Assembly: GCA_001599755.1 (NCBI GenBank)
Contig: BCHX01000003.1
Location: 434,001-498,000 of the forward strand
From: Gliomastix tumulicola
Taxonomy: Eukaryota > Ascomycota > Sordariomycetes > Hypocreales > Bionectriaceae
Direction: 5' to 3'
Length of the DNA: 64,000 bases
Part shown: piece after piece, positions 32,733 to 43,082 of the stretch
How the letters are laid out: each line of letters starts with the position of its first letter
Position numbering within the stretch: the stretch's first letter is position 1
Made by a program: the position numbers and the translations under genes
Notes under the pieces: generated by a model
Told to the model about the DNA's origin: nothing
What the model saw: the letters and a program-made list of their open reading frames with translations, nothing else
Databases searched by the model: none

Positions 32733-33084
32733 GGTGGGCAAGTGTCGTCTGCGGCGTCTTGTGTTGTCTGGCTACCTGCACTGGGAAAGGGGAGGGAGGG
32801 GAGAGCTGGAGTGCTTCCAATGATGCCTGTCGATCAGCTCGACGAGGTCGATTTAAGCTTATATGGTATAGAGTAGAAGTACACCTGAGCTATTACGCCC
32901 TGCCGGCAAAATGGCAACGAAAGAGAGCGAAAGGTGTGGCAGTCTGACGCAGACGGGCGCGGCGGCGGTCGTTTAATAACGAATGACGGGGGCTCCGAGG
33001 GAAGGATGCATATGCCATGCGACTTGCATCTCCCGATGCTCATCCTCTTCTGCCCATCACTGCCAACTTGACGCCTCCAGCCCG

Positions 33085-33482
33085 CGATAAGGAACCACAC
33101 CCAGGGAGAGAGACATCTCCTTTCGCCCCTCCCCTCCCTCCATCCCCAATCCCATCCCAGAGCTTTCCCAGACATCCTGCACCATAGACCCGCATCCTTA
33201 TCTCCCAAGCCCGGCTGGTGGTGGGTTTGTGAGACGGTGCCGAGCCAATCCCTGCCCCTGCTGCCCATCAAATCCATGGAACGCAGACCTGCTGCCGCTG
33301 ATAAGGACTCTCTCTTCCTGGCCACGCACGTTCCAAGCCCATCAGCCTGGGTAGCTACTAATTAGCTAGTAGAGCGGAATAAGGTAGGGGTGGGCACACG
33401 ACACTATCTCCAGCTGAAACTGCGAGATGGGCAGATAAGCTCGGCTGCGAAGGTGTGAAAGGAGGATAGTGACAGGCGATAG
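33085..33482. promoter_or_regulatory. GATA-site cluster upstream of ammonium transporter
   Basis: HGATAR sites, the binding element of AreA/Nit2-type GATA factors, occur at 33085-33091 (CGATAAG), 33197-33202 (GATAAG, minus strand), 33299-33305 (TGATAAG), 33404-33409 (AGATAG, minus), 33433-33439 (AGATAAG) and 33477-33482 (CGATAG). They lie 350-750 bases upstream of the transporter ATG. Such clusters are known to drive nitrogen-derepressible genes. The six-base core is common by chance, so significance rests on the density and gene context. Confidence 0.5.
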
Positions 33483-35273
33483 CGCAGGTCTGGAATAGAG
33501 TGCCTAGGAACGCCTCACCACCTCTAGCTCTTATTTTGACGTCGACCCTCTTCTGGGACCGCGTCTCTTCTTGGGTGTTCGAGGTGAAGCACAGGCTGCT
33601 TTAACCGAATTCAGACATGCTACCCGACAAGTGGTAGAAGACGCCCTTTGCATGTGAGACCACCTCTAGACGCTGGTTACTAGCGATGATTGGATCGAGA
33701 GGGCGTATCGGTGCGGTGACACAAGGCTTATGAGACTGAATAATTTGCAATTGATATTGGTATCTTATCATCGATACCAACCAATGTCTCGGGATCGACA
33801 GCGTGGTGGTCGCACAAGGCAAGGACACCCGCAAGGACAGTCTGCGAGGGCTAGCAGTTCTCCAACTCAGCCGGCACGCACCATCCGGATTACATCGAGA
33901 AGGCGTCGTCAGCGATCCAGATGCTTTGGAGAAACAAGCTTGATGAATCATGGCGATGAGCTGCCATCATGACAGTGACCCGAGCACAGCCGCGGCTTTT
34001 CCTTCCTCGATGCGCCCGGGAGCTTCCATCTCCCCGAGCGCGAAGGTTCCGCCTTCGTCTTTGTCGTCATGTCACTCTGTCCCAAGGAAATCTCTCTCTG
34101 TTGGCCCCGGCCGCTGCGAAAGCAATGAACTATGCTGATGCACTTGTGGCATGAACTCACAGTGTAACCCTCCAAAACAATGCGCCCAGGGTAGCTCACC
34201 TGCGACTGCAACTGCTCACCGAGTCTCTCTTCTGCCTCCGTCGGCTCTGTTAGTCGATTGACCTACCATGTCAGCGATACCTTTGTGGCGCATCATCGAA
34301 CTCATCACTTCCGTCTGCTCCTCGCTACTACGCCACCGCGCGCGTCGGCTTTTTGACACGCATTGAATGATAAACCTTTTGCATATCAGGAGCAGAAATT
34401 CGTGCATGTTCCCCGACACATCTTCTGTTCTCAGTCAGTGTTTCATCACGGCAGCCCTGTTGCTTTGCTTCCTGCGCCGTAGCATCGACAATCAAGCAAG
34501 ACAATGCACGGCAGGCATGCGTGTCTCAACAGGCGCGCGATCTCTGTACCCCGGAAGGAACAATACCAGGTACTAGGCTGGTCACCCTGGAATACTGACA
34601 TACCTAGGAGGCAGTGGTTAGGCTGTCAAAATACCGAGGACGACAGCAACACGCCCCCATTATCTACCCCAGCACCATCAAGCTATCTCCCAGTCAGATT
34701 ATCAAAGGTTATTGAGATTCATCAATACGAGTTCCGTTCCATACAAAACCAAACACGGCGATTCTAAGTCGAGTCAATGCTCATCAGCGCACGTCACCGA
34801 AGCCCATAATTCCCGACGATACTCCCACACACAACTCTCCAAACAGTGCAACAATCGCCCACCTCACCACAAATAGCCTGAAATCGAGGCTCTACCCTTT
34901 CATCATCTGTGTGTCGCGTGCCCATCGCCCCTTCTAGCGATCTTCGACAAAAGTATAACCAACCACCCAACACGAGCGCCCTAAAAGTAGGCCCTGATCT
35001 CCAAAAACCAGAACCACCCACCCCCCCGCGCGGCGCCCATTGCACATTGTGACGTCTGTGACGTCCGCCGGGCATCATATGACGAAACGGATGAACGGAT
35101 TGGCATGGAATGATGGCATCCCGTTCTGGTGACGGCGCGGGGAAGATGCTGCTTTTATCTGACCTGGTTCCCGTCCTCTCTGCTCTAAACTGCCTTCCCT
35201 TTTTTTCCATCACACCACAATTAACCATTGAGAAACCTGTCATACAAAACTAAGATATACTCACCTTTGAACC
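33483..35273. other. Intergenic, 1.8 kb
   Basis: The remaining stretch between the ammonium transporter promoter and the small hydrophilic protein gene, which are divergent. Frames up to about 150 codons are open on both strands, without recognisable motif or consistent codon use. The last 150 bases before 35274 include a pyrimidine stretch (CTCTGCTCTAAACTGCC) typical of a fungal leader. No gene claimed. Confidence 0.45.
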
Positions 35274-35597
35274 ATGTCGTCGAAACCTCATCATACGCAT
35301 CCCCCCAGCGGACTGTCTGACGAGGCTGCGTCCGCCGAGTACGACCTCATCCACCAGGCCGAGGCCGAGGAGCAGAGGGTGTGTTTCCCCCGTCATAAGC
35401 CTTTGCTTACGGCATAAGACGATGCCTAGCTACTGACATTGTTTGGCAAACAGCTTCACCCGAAAGATAGCATGACCGAGGACCCCAGCGAGCAGAAGAG
35501 CTCCGGCCTCGGGTCCAGCTCTACGGACACGGGCAAGCACGAGAAGCAAGGCTCCAAGCTCAACAAAATGAAGGACACGTTGCTCGGGAAGAAATGA
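35274..35597 (+). CDS. Small hydrophilic stress-type protein
   Basis: Two exons (35274-35378, 35454-35597) around a 75-nt intron (GTGTGT...AAACAG) give 82 aa, too short and split to be obvious as an ORF. The protein starts MSSKPHHTHPPSGLSDEAAS and ends GSKLNKMKDTLLGKK. It is highly charged, has no hydrophobic core and no cysteine, and a C-terminal amphipathic Lys-rich helix. It resembles small conidiation or desiccation-linked hydrophilic proteins of filamentous fungi in composition, but I cannot name a family. The start context is good (AACCATGTC), and both junctions keep frame. Confidence 0.6.
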
Positions 35598-36087
35598 GGG
35601 CCTCTCTTGAGGCGAATCTCTTGTACTTGAAACGACGCGTGGGCGTGGACCTGTCGACTGTGTTGTATAGCTTGCGTACCAGGTGTCATTGTGATACCGC
35701 CCACTGTCACTTCCGCAAGAACCTCACTCCGTAACACTCAATTGACTCATTCGAGGCTCAAACACGCAGAGACTTACCTAAGAGTGCCTCAAAATCTGTG
35801 AAACCCAGTGTTTCCCTTGTCCGCGGGCATCGTCATTCCAGCGGTTGCGTCGCCGCCAAATAACCTCTGGCTAGTGACGGCCCCCTCGGATGACGTATCC
35901 ATTGAAGTGCACCTGTCTCCCCTGCGTAGGCATCACATCATGTCGTTCTGCATCGTTCAATTGCATCATACTTGTAGCTCATCGTCACGGTCGAACGAGA
36001 GGCAGCCAATCTCTGCATCCCCAGATACCTACCCCAGCTCAGCTCCCCGCAAAGCCCACCGCCAGCCAACTCCCTCCGTCAGACACG

Positions 36088-37237
36088 ATGAAGAAACTCA
36101 TGAAAGAAGCCATCGTCAACATCGACGTGACCGTCAAGATACAGGAGTCCCCCGTCCCCGTCCCGGGCCCCCACGAGGTCCTCGTCCGCGTCGTCTTCGC
36201 GGGCGTCAACCCCAAGGACTGGAAGTTCCCCAGCATCGCCGAGACGCCGCACAATTCCGGGGACGACGTGTCGGGCGTCGTCGAGGAGGTGGGCTGTGAG
36301 GTCTGGGAGTTCAGGAAGGGCGACCGTGTCGCGGGTCTGCATGCGTTTCCGGAGCCGTACGGCGCGTATGCCGAGTATGCGATCCTTCCTGCGCATCAGA
36401 TGTTCCGGCTGCCGCCCAACATTTCGTTTGAAGAGGTAAGCGATCGAGGGAAGTGTCACTGCTGTGCTGTGGACATCGGGTGGGATCGCCATGACTGACG
36501 AACGGCAGGGAGCTACAGTTCCTCTGGCAGCACTCGCAGCGTCCATTGCGCTCTTCCACAACCTCGGTCTGCCGGCGCCCTGGCAGAAACCAGTCGACAG
36601 CCCCACGCCTCTCCTCATAAACGGCGCCTCGTGCGCGGTAGGCGCCTACGCAATCCAGCTCGCCACCGCCGCTGGAATCCACCCGATCGTCGCCGTCGGC
36701 AGCCCCAACAGCGCCTTCGTCAGTGGCCGCCTAGTCGCCAAGGAAGGGGATGCGCTCATCAACTACTGGGCGCATCGGAACCCGCGACAGCTCGTCAAGC
36801 TCATACGCCAGGCCTTCTCGGACGCGGGGATCCCGCAGGGCCGCGCCATGCACGCGCTGGACTGCGTCTCCATGCCGGGAACCTTTGACCGCGTAGTGTC
36901 CGCTGCCATGGCGGGCGGGGAGCCGCTGGATGAGGAGGGGGTCAGGCCAAAGATGGCGGTGCTGCTGCCGGGGAGCGACTACAGCTCGGCGGATCCGGGA
37001 GTCGAAGTTACGGAGGCGTATACGGGCGTGGCGCATCAGGGCGGCGAGGTCGGGAAGCGGTTCGCGTACACGGCGTGTCGGATGTTTGCATTGGGCTTGA
37101 GCGACGGGTGGTTGACACCGCATCCGTACCAGATTCGGGAGGGCTTAGAGAGCGTGCAGAAGGCGTTGGACGACTCGAGACGGGGCAAGGTCCGGGCGAA
37201 GAAGCTGGTCATACGGATTGGCCCTTCAGAGACGTAG
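36088..37237 (+). CDS. Trans-acting enoyl reductase-like (MDR) protein
   Basis: Two exons (36088-36435, 36509-37237) with a 73-nt intron (GTAAGC...CGGCAG) give 358 aa. It is a medium-chain reductase without the zinc-binding residues: catalytic domain VLVRVVFAGVNPKDWKF, GDDVSGVVEEVG, KGDRVAGLHAF, then the Rossmann domain INGASCAVGAYAIQLA. The C-terminal block GLSDGWLTPHPYQIREGL is typical of LovC/ToxD-like proteins, which act in trans on polyketide synthases or as quinone-type oxidoreductases. It is followed on the same strand by an MFS exporter and a NmrA-like reductase. No polyketide synthase is present in the window, so the partner, if any, is elsewhere. Start chosen at the ATG preceded by ACACG; the frame is open further upstream. 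Confidence 0.83.
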
Positions 37238-38058
37238 AGACAGCTTCCCAGAACAGCGAGTAAGCTAGATATCTCCGAGTTGAGCTTCGGCGTTCCGTGC
37301 ACTTGAGCGTTCCAGCGTAGCCGGGATCCCTCCTTCTATAGCCAATGTTGGTGCCTGGAAAGGATTTATCCAACCAGCTATCGGCACTTAAGTCGGCGCA
37401 GCTGTCGGAGTATAATCGGCCCCTGAGCGCCTCCCAGACCGTCCCCCTATTTCGGTCTCCGACCTAGAATCGGGCGTCCGGTCCGGCGACCCATGTCCGG
37501 TACACGGCGTCTACGGAGGCCAGGACTGCTCATCGAGCTTTGAAATCCCATATCGAAGGATCAGCTATTAAGTGCTCAGCAATGACCGCCAAAAGTCCCA
37601 TCAAGTGCGATACTCGCTCTTCTGCCTCAACAAACGCGGGAGGCCTGAGTCAGTGTGGAGCCGCCTCTCGGCCCCCCTCCGGAGTCTTCCCGAGGCGATA
37701 TCGCTCTTGGTACGGAGCAGAGTGCCGCGAAAGTGGGCTTCCTCATCGTGGGAGAGTATGGGGTTGGTCGAAACCGGCGTCGATCGAGCATCCACCGCCC
37801 TTGGCCTTGCCAGGAGGGGAGCGGCCGGTCGAGGAGGAGAAAATCTTGCCGTCAGGGATCGCGGAGACTGGCCGCGGGCTGCATATAATGTGCGCGTGTC
37901 CCCTCCGTCCCCACGCCGGGACTCTTTTACGGGGTTTGCTTGGCTCTTGATCTTGCTTGTAGGCAATAATTATGTGAAAGAGACACGAGAGGCCAACATC
38001 CAGCGTTGGCAAGCATCGCGAAGACACGCCAACGAGAGACCGTCAAAGACTAGACGGC
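37238..38058. other. Intergenic, MFS transporter promoter
   Basis: About 820 bases between the enoyl-reductase-like and MFS genes, both on the plus strand. It contains CGG-containing segments (TCGGTCTCCGAC, then GTCCGGTCCGGCG near 37450-37490), which could be Zn2Cys6 binding half-sites. Overlapping 90-160-codon frames here lack any protein signature. Confidence 0.4.
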
Positions 38059-39956
38059 ATGACTAGACAGGAAGACGTGGCGAAGGCGGAGGGGGCCCTG
38101 CACGATCAGGTCAACCTCCTCCCGCGCGGCCAGCTCATCTTCGTCTTCAGTATCGTGTCGGTCGTCATCTTCATCGCCTTCATCGACCAGAATGGCATCT
38201 CGACGACCCTCCCCACCATCGCCGCCGACCTCGACGCCCGAAACACCATCTCCTGGGCCGGAACCTCCTCCCTTCTCGCCAACACCACCTTTCAGATGCT
38301 CTACGGTCGTCTTTCGGACATCTTTGGCCGCAAGACTGTCTTCCTGGCTGCCATCGGCTTCCTCTCGATCGCGGACCTGTTGTGCGGCCTGAGCCAAAAC
38401 GCCCCCATGTTCTACGTATTCCGTGCCGTGGCAGGTATCGGCAGCGGCGGCATCACCAACCTCGCCATGATCATCGTCTCAGATACAGTGACGCTCGAGC
38501 AGAGAGGAAAATACCAGGGCATCATCGGAAGTATGGTCGGGCTGGGCAACGTGGTCGGCCCGTTCGTGGCGGCGGCCATCGCGTCCAGGACCACTTGGAG
38601 GGTGTACTTCTGGATGCTAGCACCACTGACAGCCCTGACTGGGGTCATGTCATATGTCTATCTGCCGTCCAAGCCCAGGACGGCATCCGTGTCAGAGAGT
38701 GTCCGGAAGGTGGACTTCGGGGGCACGTTTACATCCTCGCTCGGTATCATCTTCTTGTTGATCCCCATTTCGGGAGGTTTGCCATCCCACGCTGATAGAA
38801 TCATGACAGTGCTGACAGCTCGCAGGTGGCTCATACTTCGAATGGGACTCGCCAATGGTCATCAGCATGCTCGTGATAGGGACGATATCACTGGTCATGT
38901 TCGTGCTTTACGAATGGCGCGTTGCGAGGCTCCCTATGATGCCAGGTCAGCAACATTTGCCTGAACTCACCACAAATATCCGATTCTGACAAGGCATCCC
39001 GCAGTCGATATTTACAAGAACCCAGTGGTCGTGGTCCTTCTCTTGCAGACCTTTCTTTTCGGCTGCGTCTATCAGACGAACCTCTACTACATCCCGCTAT
39101 TCCTGCAGAACGCTCGTCAGCTGTCTCTCGTCAAGTCGGCACTTACCTACATCCCACTCGTTGTCATGCAGGCCCTCTTCTCCATCATTTCTGGGTTCTA
39201 CATCTCCAAGTTCAAGCGGTACGGTGAGGTTCTCTGGTTCGGGTTCGGTATTTGGACCCTGTAAGTCTCACCAAAATGACACTTTGGGCGTTCTTCTCGG
39301 CTGACACTCTCTGGCGTAATGTTCGAAGTGGCTCTGGCCTGACACTAGTGCTCAAGCGTGACACCCCCGTCGGCATTCTCATCATCCCCTTCATCGTCAT
39401 GGGCATCGGCATGGGTTCCGTATTCCAGACCACCCTCGTCGCTGTCCAAGCACACTCTCCCAAGTCCCGCCGAGCCGTTATTATTTCGAGTCGCAACTTC
39501 TATCGTTGTGCCGGTGGCGCGTGCGGTCTGGTCATCTCTGCCGCGATCTTGCAGGCCCGTCTGAGGGCGGCGCTCCCGCCTCAGTATACCTATCTCGCCG
39601 ACTCGACGTACAGCGTTCCGGATTTCGGGGGTGCTCCTGTTCCGTCTGAGGTCCTAGATGCTTACATGTCAGCCAGTCGCGCTGTCTTCATCTTGCAGGT
39701 ACCTCTGATCGGCGCTTGTGTGCTGAGTATGTTCTTTGTCAAAGACAGAGGGCTCGAACCTTTTGACGACACGGTCCAAGAAGGACCTCTCGCTCCTATG
39801 GAGGAAAGTGGCGGCATAACTCCGAGCGGGGGCTTGCCCCAGGATGGACCGAGTGTTGAGGAAGGCAGAGTCGGTTCAGGAATCAGATGTCATAGTCTCG
39901 AGGCTCCAACACACCCTCCGCCCAAGGAACAGGCAAGCAGTGCCAAAACCGTGTAA
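38059..39956 (+). CDS. MFS drug-efflux transporter, DHA2 (14-TM) type
   Basis: Four exons (38059-38776, 38826-38945, 39005-39260, 39329-39956) with introns of 49, 59 and 68 nt give 573 aa. After a short cytosolic head comes TM1 (IFVFSIVSVVIFIAFIDQNG). The MFS motif A GRLSDIFGRKTVFLA lies between TM2 and TM3, and motif C-like glycines occur in GIIGSMVGLGNVVGPFVAAA, typical of drug/H+ antiporters. The tail after the last helix is acidic and Pro-rich. The family exports toxic compounds or endogenous secondary metabolites across the plasma membrane. All four exons were needed to restore a continuous protein; single-frame reading gives only fragments. Its neighbours are tailoring-type enzymes, so metabolite export is plausible but unproven. 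Confidence 0.92.
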
Positions 39957-40590
39957 GGAGTAGCATTTGGTGACGCGTATGAGCGGCGTAAAACGTGGAT
40001 ATCAAGTGATGGCGGGATCCTTCACCTCGCACTCGCACAGGTTCGTGTGCCGAGTAGCCGGTCAGCGGTCCTGTAACATCGTCGCAAATCCATAATATCA
40101 AGCCAAAAGCTAGAAGACTCGCAGCATTCCGGCCTCGTGAAAAGAGCGAGGACCGAGTTGGATGGAGTGTTCAACAAAAGGCCGAGGGGGGTTCGTAGCC
40201 CAATATGAATCATTAGCTCGGACTTAGTAGGACTGCTAAGTCCATCTCCATCAGTACCATTTGCATCCACGCAGGGCGCGCTTGATATAACCCATGCGAG
40301 CATTTCGACGCGGAGATTAATTTGATATCCGCTTGAAACTCATATTAATGGTTGCTAAATCCGTCGTTGAGGGTGCAACTTGGTGATGTCTTCAAGTCGG
40401 ATATTGCGGCTGATCGCGGCTAATCAGGCCATCGTCTGAGGCGGCCGTGAAGGGGGCGCTCGAGTATAAAGACGGAAGGAGACCTGCTAGAAACTCCTGA
40501 ATAACTAAATCGGATCAAATCGTCAGTTCCATCAAGAAAATTCTCAATACTTCAATACACTCAAGAATTTCCACCAAGTAACTACTTACC
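39957..40590. other. Intergenic
   Basis: About 630 bases upstream of the isoflavone-reductase-like gene. The last 100 bases are A-rich with CAATAC repeats before the start codon, and a TATAAA-like stretch (GAGTATAAAGA near 40461) lies about 130 bases upstream of it. No gene seen. Confidence 0.45.
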
Positions 40591-41677
40591 ATGGCTCCCA
40601 AGTACGCTAAGGACCAGCCCTCGGGCTTCAGCAACCGCATTGAGCGAGTTGCCATCATTGGCGTAAGCGTTGAGCCAAAACTCCCACCGGCGAGTGTTTC
40701 ATTCGTCTTTGCTAACTCGACTTGAATAGGCCGGTGGCCAGGTCGGCTCCCACCTTGCCCGCAGCCTTCAAGGCACTGGAAAGCACACCGTCACCGCCAT
40801 CAGCCGCAAGGACAGTAAGAGTCCGTTGCCTGAGGGCCTTTCAGTCATTCGTGTCGACTATGATGATGAGTCGTCGCTCGTCGACGCCTTGAAAGGCCAA
40901 CAGTTCCTCATCATCTCCATGTCCGTCTTCGCGCCTCACGATTCCCAGAACAAGATCATCGCGGCAGCAGGGAAGGCGGGCGTTCCGTACGTCATGCCAA
41001 ACAACTATGGCGGCGACGTGACGAACACTAAGTTCATGGAGGAGGCGCAGCTCGCAGGCGCCCTCGGAGGCATCAAGGCCATCGAGGAGGTCGGGGTATC
41101 CAGCTGGATCGCAATGTGCTGCTCGTTCTGGTACGAATATTCGCTCGCCATGGGACCCAACTGGTACGGGTTCGACTTCCCCAACAAGAAGGTGACGCTC
41201 TTCGGCGACGGTACCGTTCGCATCAACACCTCGACGTGGGACCAGTGTGGCCGCGCCATCGCTCAGCTCCTCAGTCTCAAGGAGCTCCCCGAGGACGAGA
41301 ACGACACCAGCCCAACCGTTTCGCAGTGGAAGAACAAGCCGCTCTTCATCTCCAGTTTCCTGCTATCCCAGCGTGATATGCTGGACAGTGTCCACCGAGT
41401 GCTCGGAACAACGGACGCGGACTGGACCATCGAGCATGAGCCACTGCAGGCCCGGTACGACCGTGGCCTGGAATTGATGAAGGCTGGTCAGGTGTTTGGG
41501 CGTGCTATCTGCATGTATACGAGGTCTTTCTTCCCGAGCAACGATGGCAACTTTGGCGAGAGTCGCGGTCTAACCAACGAAGTGCTTCAGCTGCCCAAGG
41601 AGGAGCTAGACGAGTGCACCAAGAAGTCCATCGCCATGGCGGAGAGTGACTGGAATCCCTTCACCAGGGTTCAGTAG
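40591..41677 (+). CDS. Isoflavone reductase-like NmrA-family oxidoreductase
   Basis: Two exons (40591-40662, 40730-41677) with a 67-nt intron give 339 aa. The intron interrupts the NAD(P)-binding loop RVAIIG/AGGQVGSHLARSL exactly after the first glycine, a position that hides the start of the gene in single-frame searches. Further family marks are VTAISRKDS (Arg-Lys for NADPH), GQQFLIISMSVFAP, GVPYVMPNNYGGD and a C-terminal substrate-binding half. Members reduce aromatic or quinone-like compounds (PCBER/isoflavone reductase group) or act as redox sensors. The gene follows an MFS transporter on the same strand 634 bases away. Confidence 0.86.
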
Positions 41678-43082
41678 ATGGCTAGATGGAGAACATGTAT
41701 TATAAACACATGAGATGGTGGGCAAGGATGACCTTCAAGTCTATGATCTGGGTGCGAGAGGAAACGGATTAAGTTGAGTCTCTGGCTGAGGTGCTCTTGA
41801 TTTCTGAAATTTGGTGGTTGCTCGAAGGCCTCTAGGGTAGGAACTCACTCAATTGAGTCTGATTCGCCAGACCCGCTATTCCTGTTTTATGACGCAATAA
41901 CAACTTGCACCGTTCTGAGATGCTGCCTCCAACCAACGCCCAGTCCACTCTCGCCATTTAAGGGAGGAACATGATACTAGGATGGCATCTGGCTGCTGTG
42001 AAGGCATTCAGAGGCATCGTGTGTGTCTGACACCCCAATCACCCCAGTGGCGCATTATCGCGCCTATCTGGGTGGCCTTCCTTGCGATAACGCCGATAAG
42101 AACCTGGATGGGGGTTGGGGGCTTGGGGCTACCGCTAACCAATCCAGCGCAGCGCCTAAAGCACCCGCATCTCTAGCGCCGGTTCAGAGCATTATAGCGT
42201 GCTTCAGTGGGCCTGACCAGGTCGAGGGGATCGCGATCGTCCAGCAGAACAGCTGATCTGCTGTAACAAGCGTAGCATTTTGGCGTCTAACGTCGAATTT
42301 TCGCGCAAAAAGTCTGTCGTTTTTATATGGCGCATGCCATTTGATACGAGGGGCTCGGTATTATGCAAGGAACCATTCCTGTGTAGATAAAAAATGGCGT
42401 CGAGGCCTACTAGTAGCTGGTACCTGAAGCTAGGTACTGCCAGTTGACAGAACAAGGTTACTGAGGCACTGCTCCTCCAGCCAATAATCGGCTTCCGGGC
42501 AAAAAGCCCCGTGCCATCAAAAGCAGGGCAGGAGGCCACCTGCAAGGGCGAGGGACTCGGGGAAAGGACCATCAGCCATGATGCGATGTCATCCCATCCC
42601 ATCCAATGGGGCCGTTGCTTTTGCGAGGGAATCGCTGACCGCCTGGCCAGTCTCTCCTCGTCTCGTATTAAATACTACTAGTCTTGACGTCGCTTCCTAG
42701 ATCACCTCGATCCCTTCCATTGCTACCCTCTCTCTCCCCCTCTATCTCTGCCCACCATCTTCTCGCCCTCGCATGCTATCCTCCGACGCTACTACCCTCT
42801 CCCGCGCTTCGAGCCGTGTATCCAAGCTTTGTAAGTGGCCAAGATGCTCGGTAATATCCGATCAGAAGGAAAACTAAACGTCATTGTCAGAGCCCAGACG
42901 AACTGCTACCTCGGAGGATCGTCGGCCCAATCCCTGCAGCCGTTGTGACTTGTCGGACTGCAGTCTGCTGCTTATACGGATCCTGAAGGCCACAGAGCTC
43001 CAGCAGAGCTCCACCGAACGAAGCTCCTACTTTTGAGCGCGGGGCAGCTCTGCCCCTCTGCTCGTTCTCTTCTTGCTCCGGC
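41678..43082. other. Intergenic with debranching-enzyme leader
   Basis: 1.4 kb between the isoflavone-reductase-like gene and the debranching enzyme. Most holds only short frames. Bases 42700-42830 form a C/T-rich leader, followed by a clear 60-nt intron (GTAAGT at 42831 to TTGTCAG at 42890, with an ACTAAAC branch site) in the 5' UTR. A short uORF starts at 42773; see the separate entry. Confidence 0.6.
42773..42891 (+). promoter_or_regulatory. uORF with splice-created stop, 5' of debranching enzyme
   Basis: An ATG at 42773 opens 19 codons (starting MLSSDATTLSRA) that reach the 5' UTR intron donor with one base left over. Splicing to 42891 joins T to AG, producing a TAG stop right at the junction. 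If the intron is retained the frame runs on to a TAA near 42874 instead. Upstream ORFs of this size are known to reduce or tune translation of the main frame. Whether the transcript starts early enough to include it is unknown. Confidence 0.45.
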
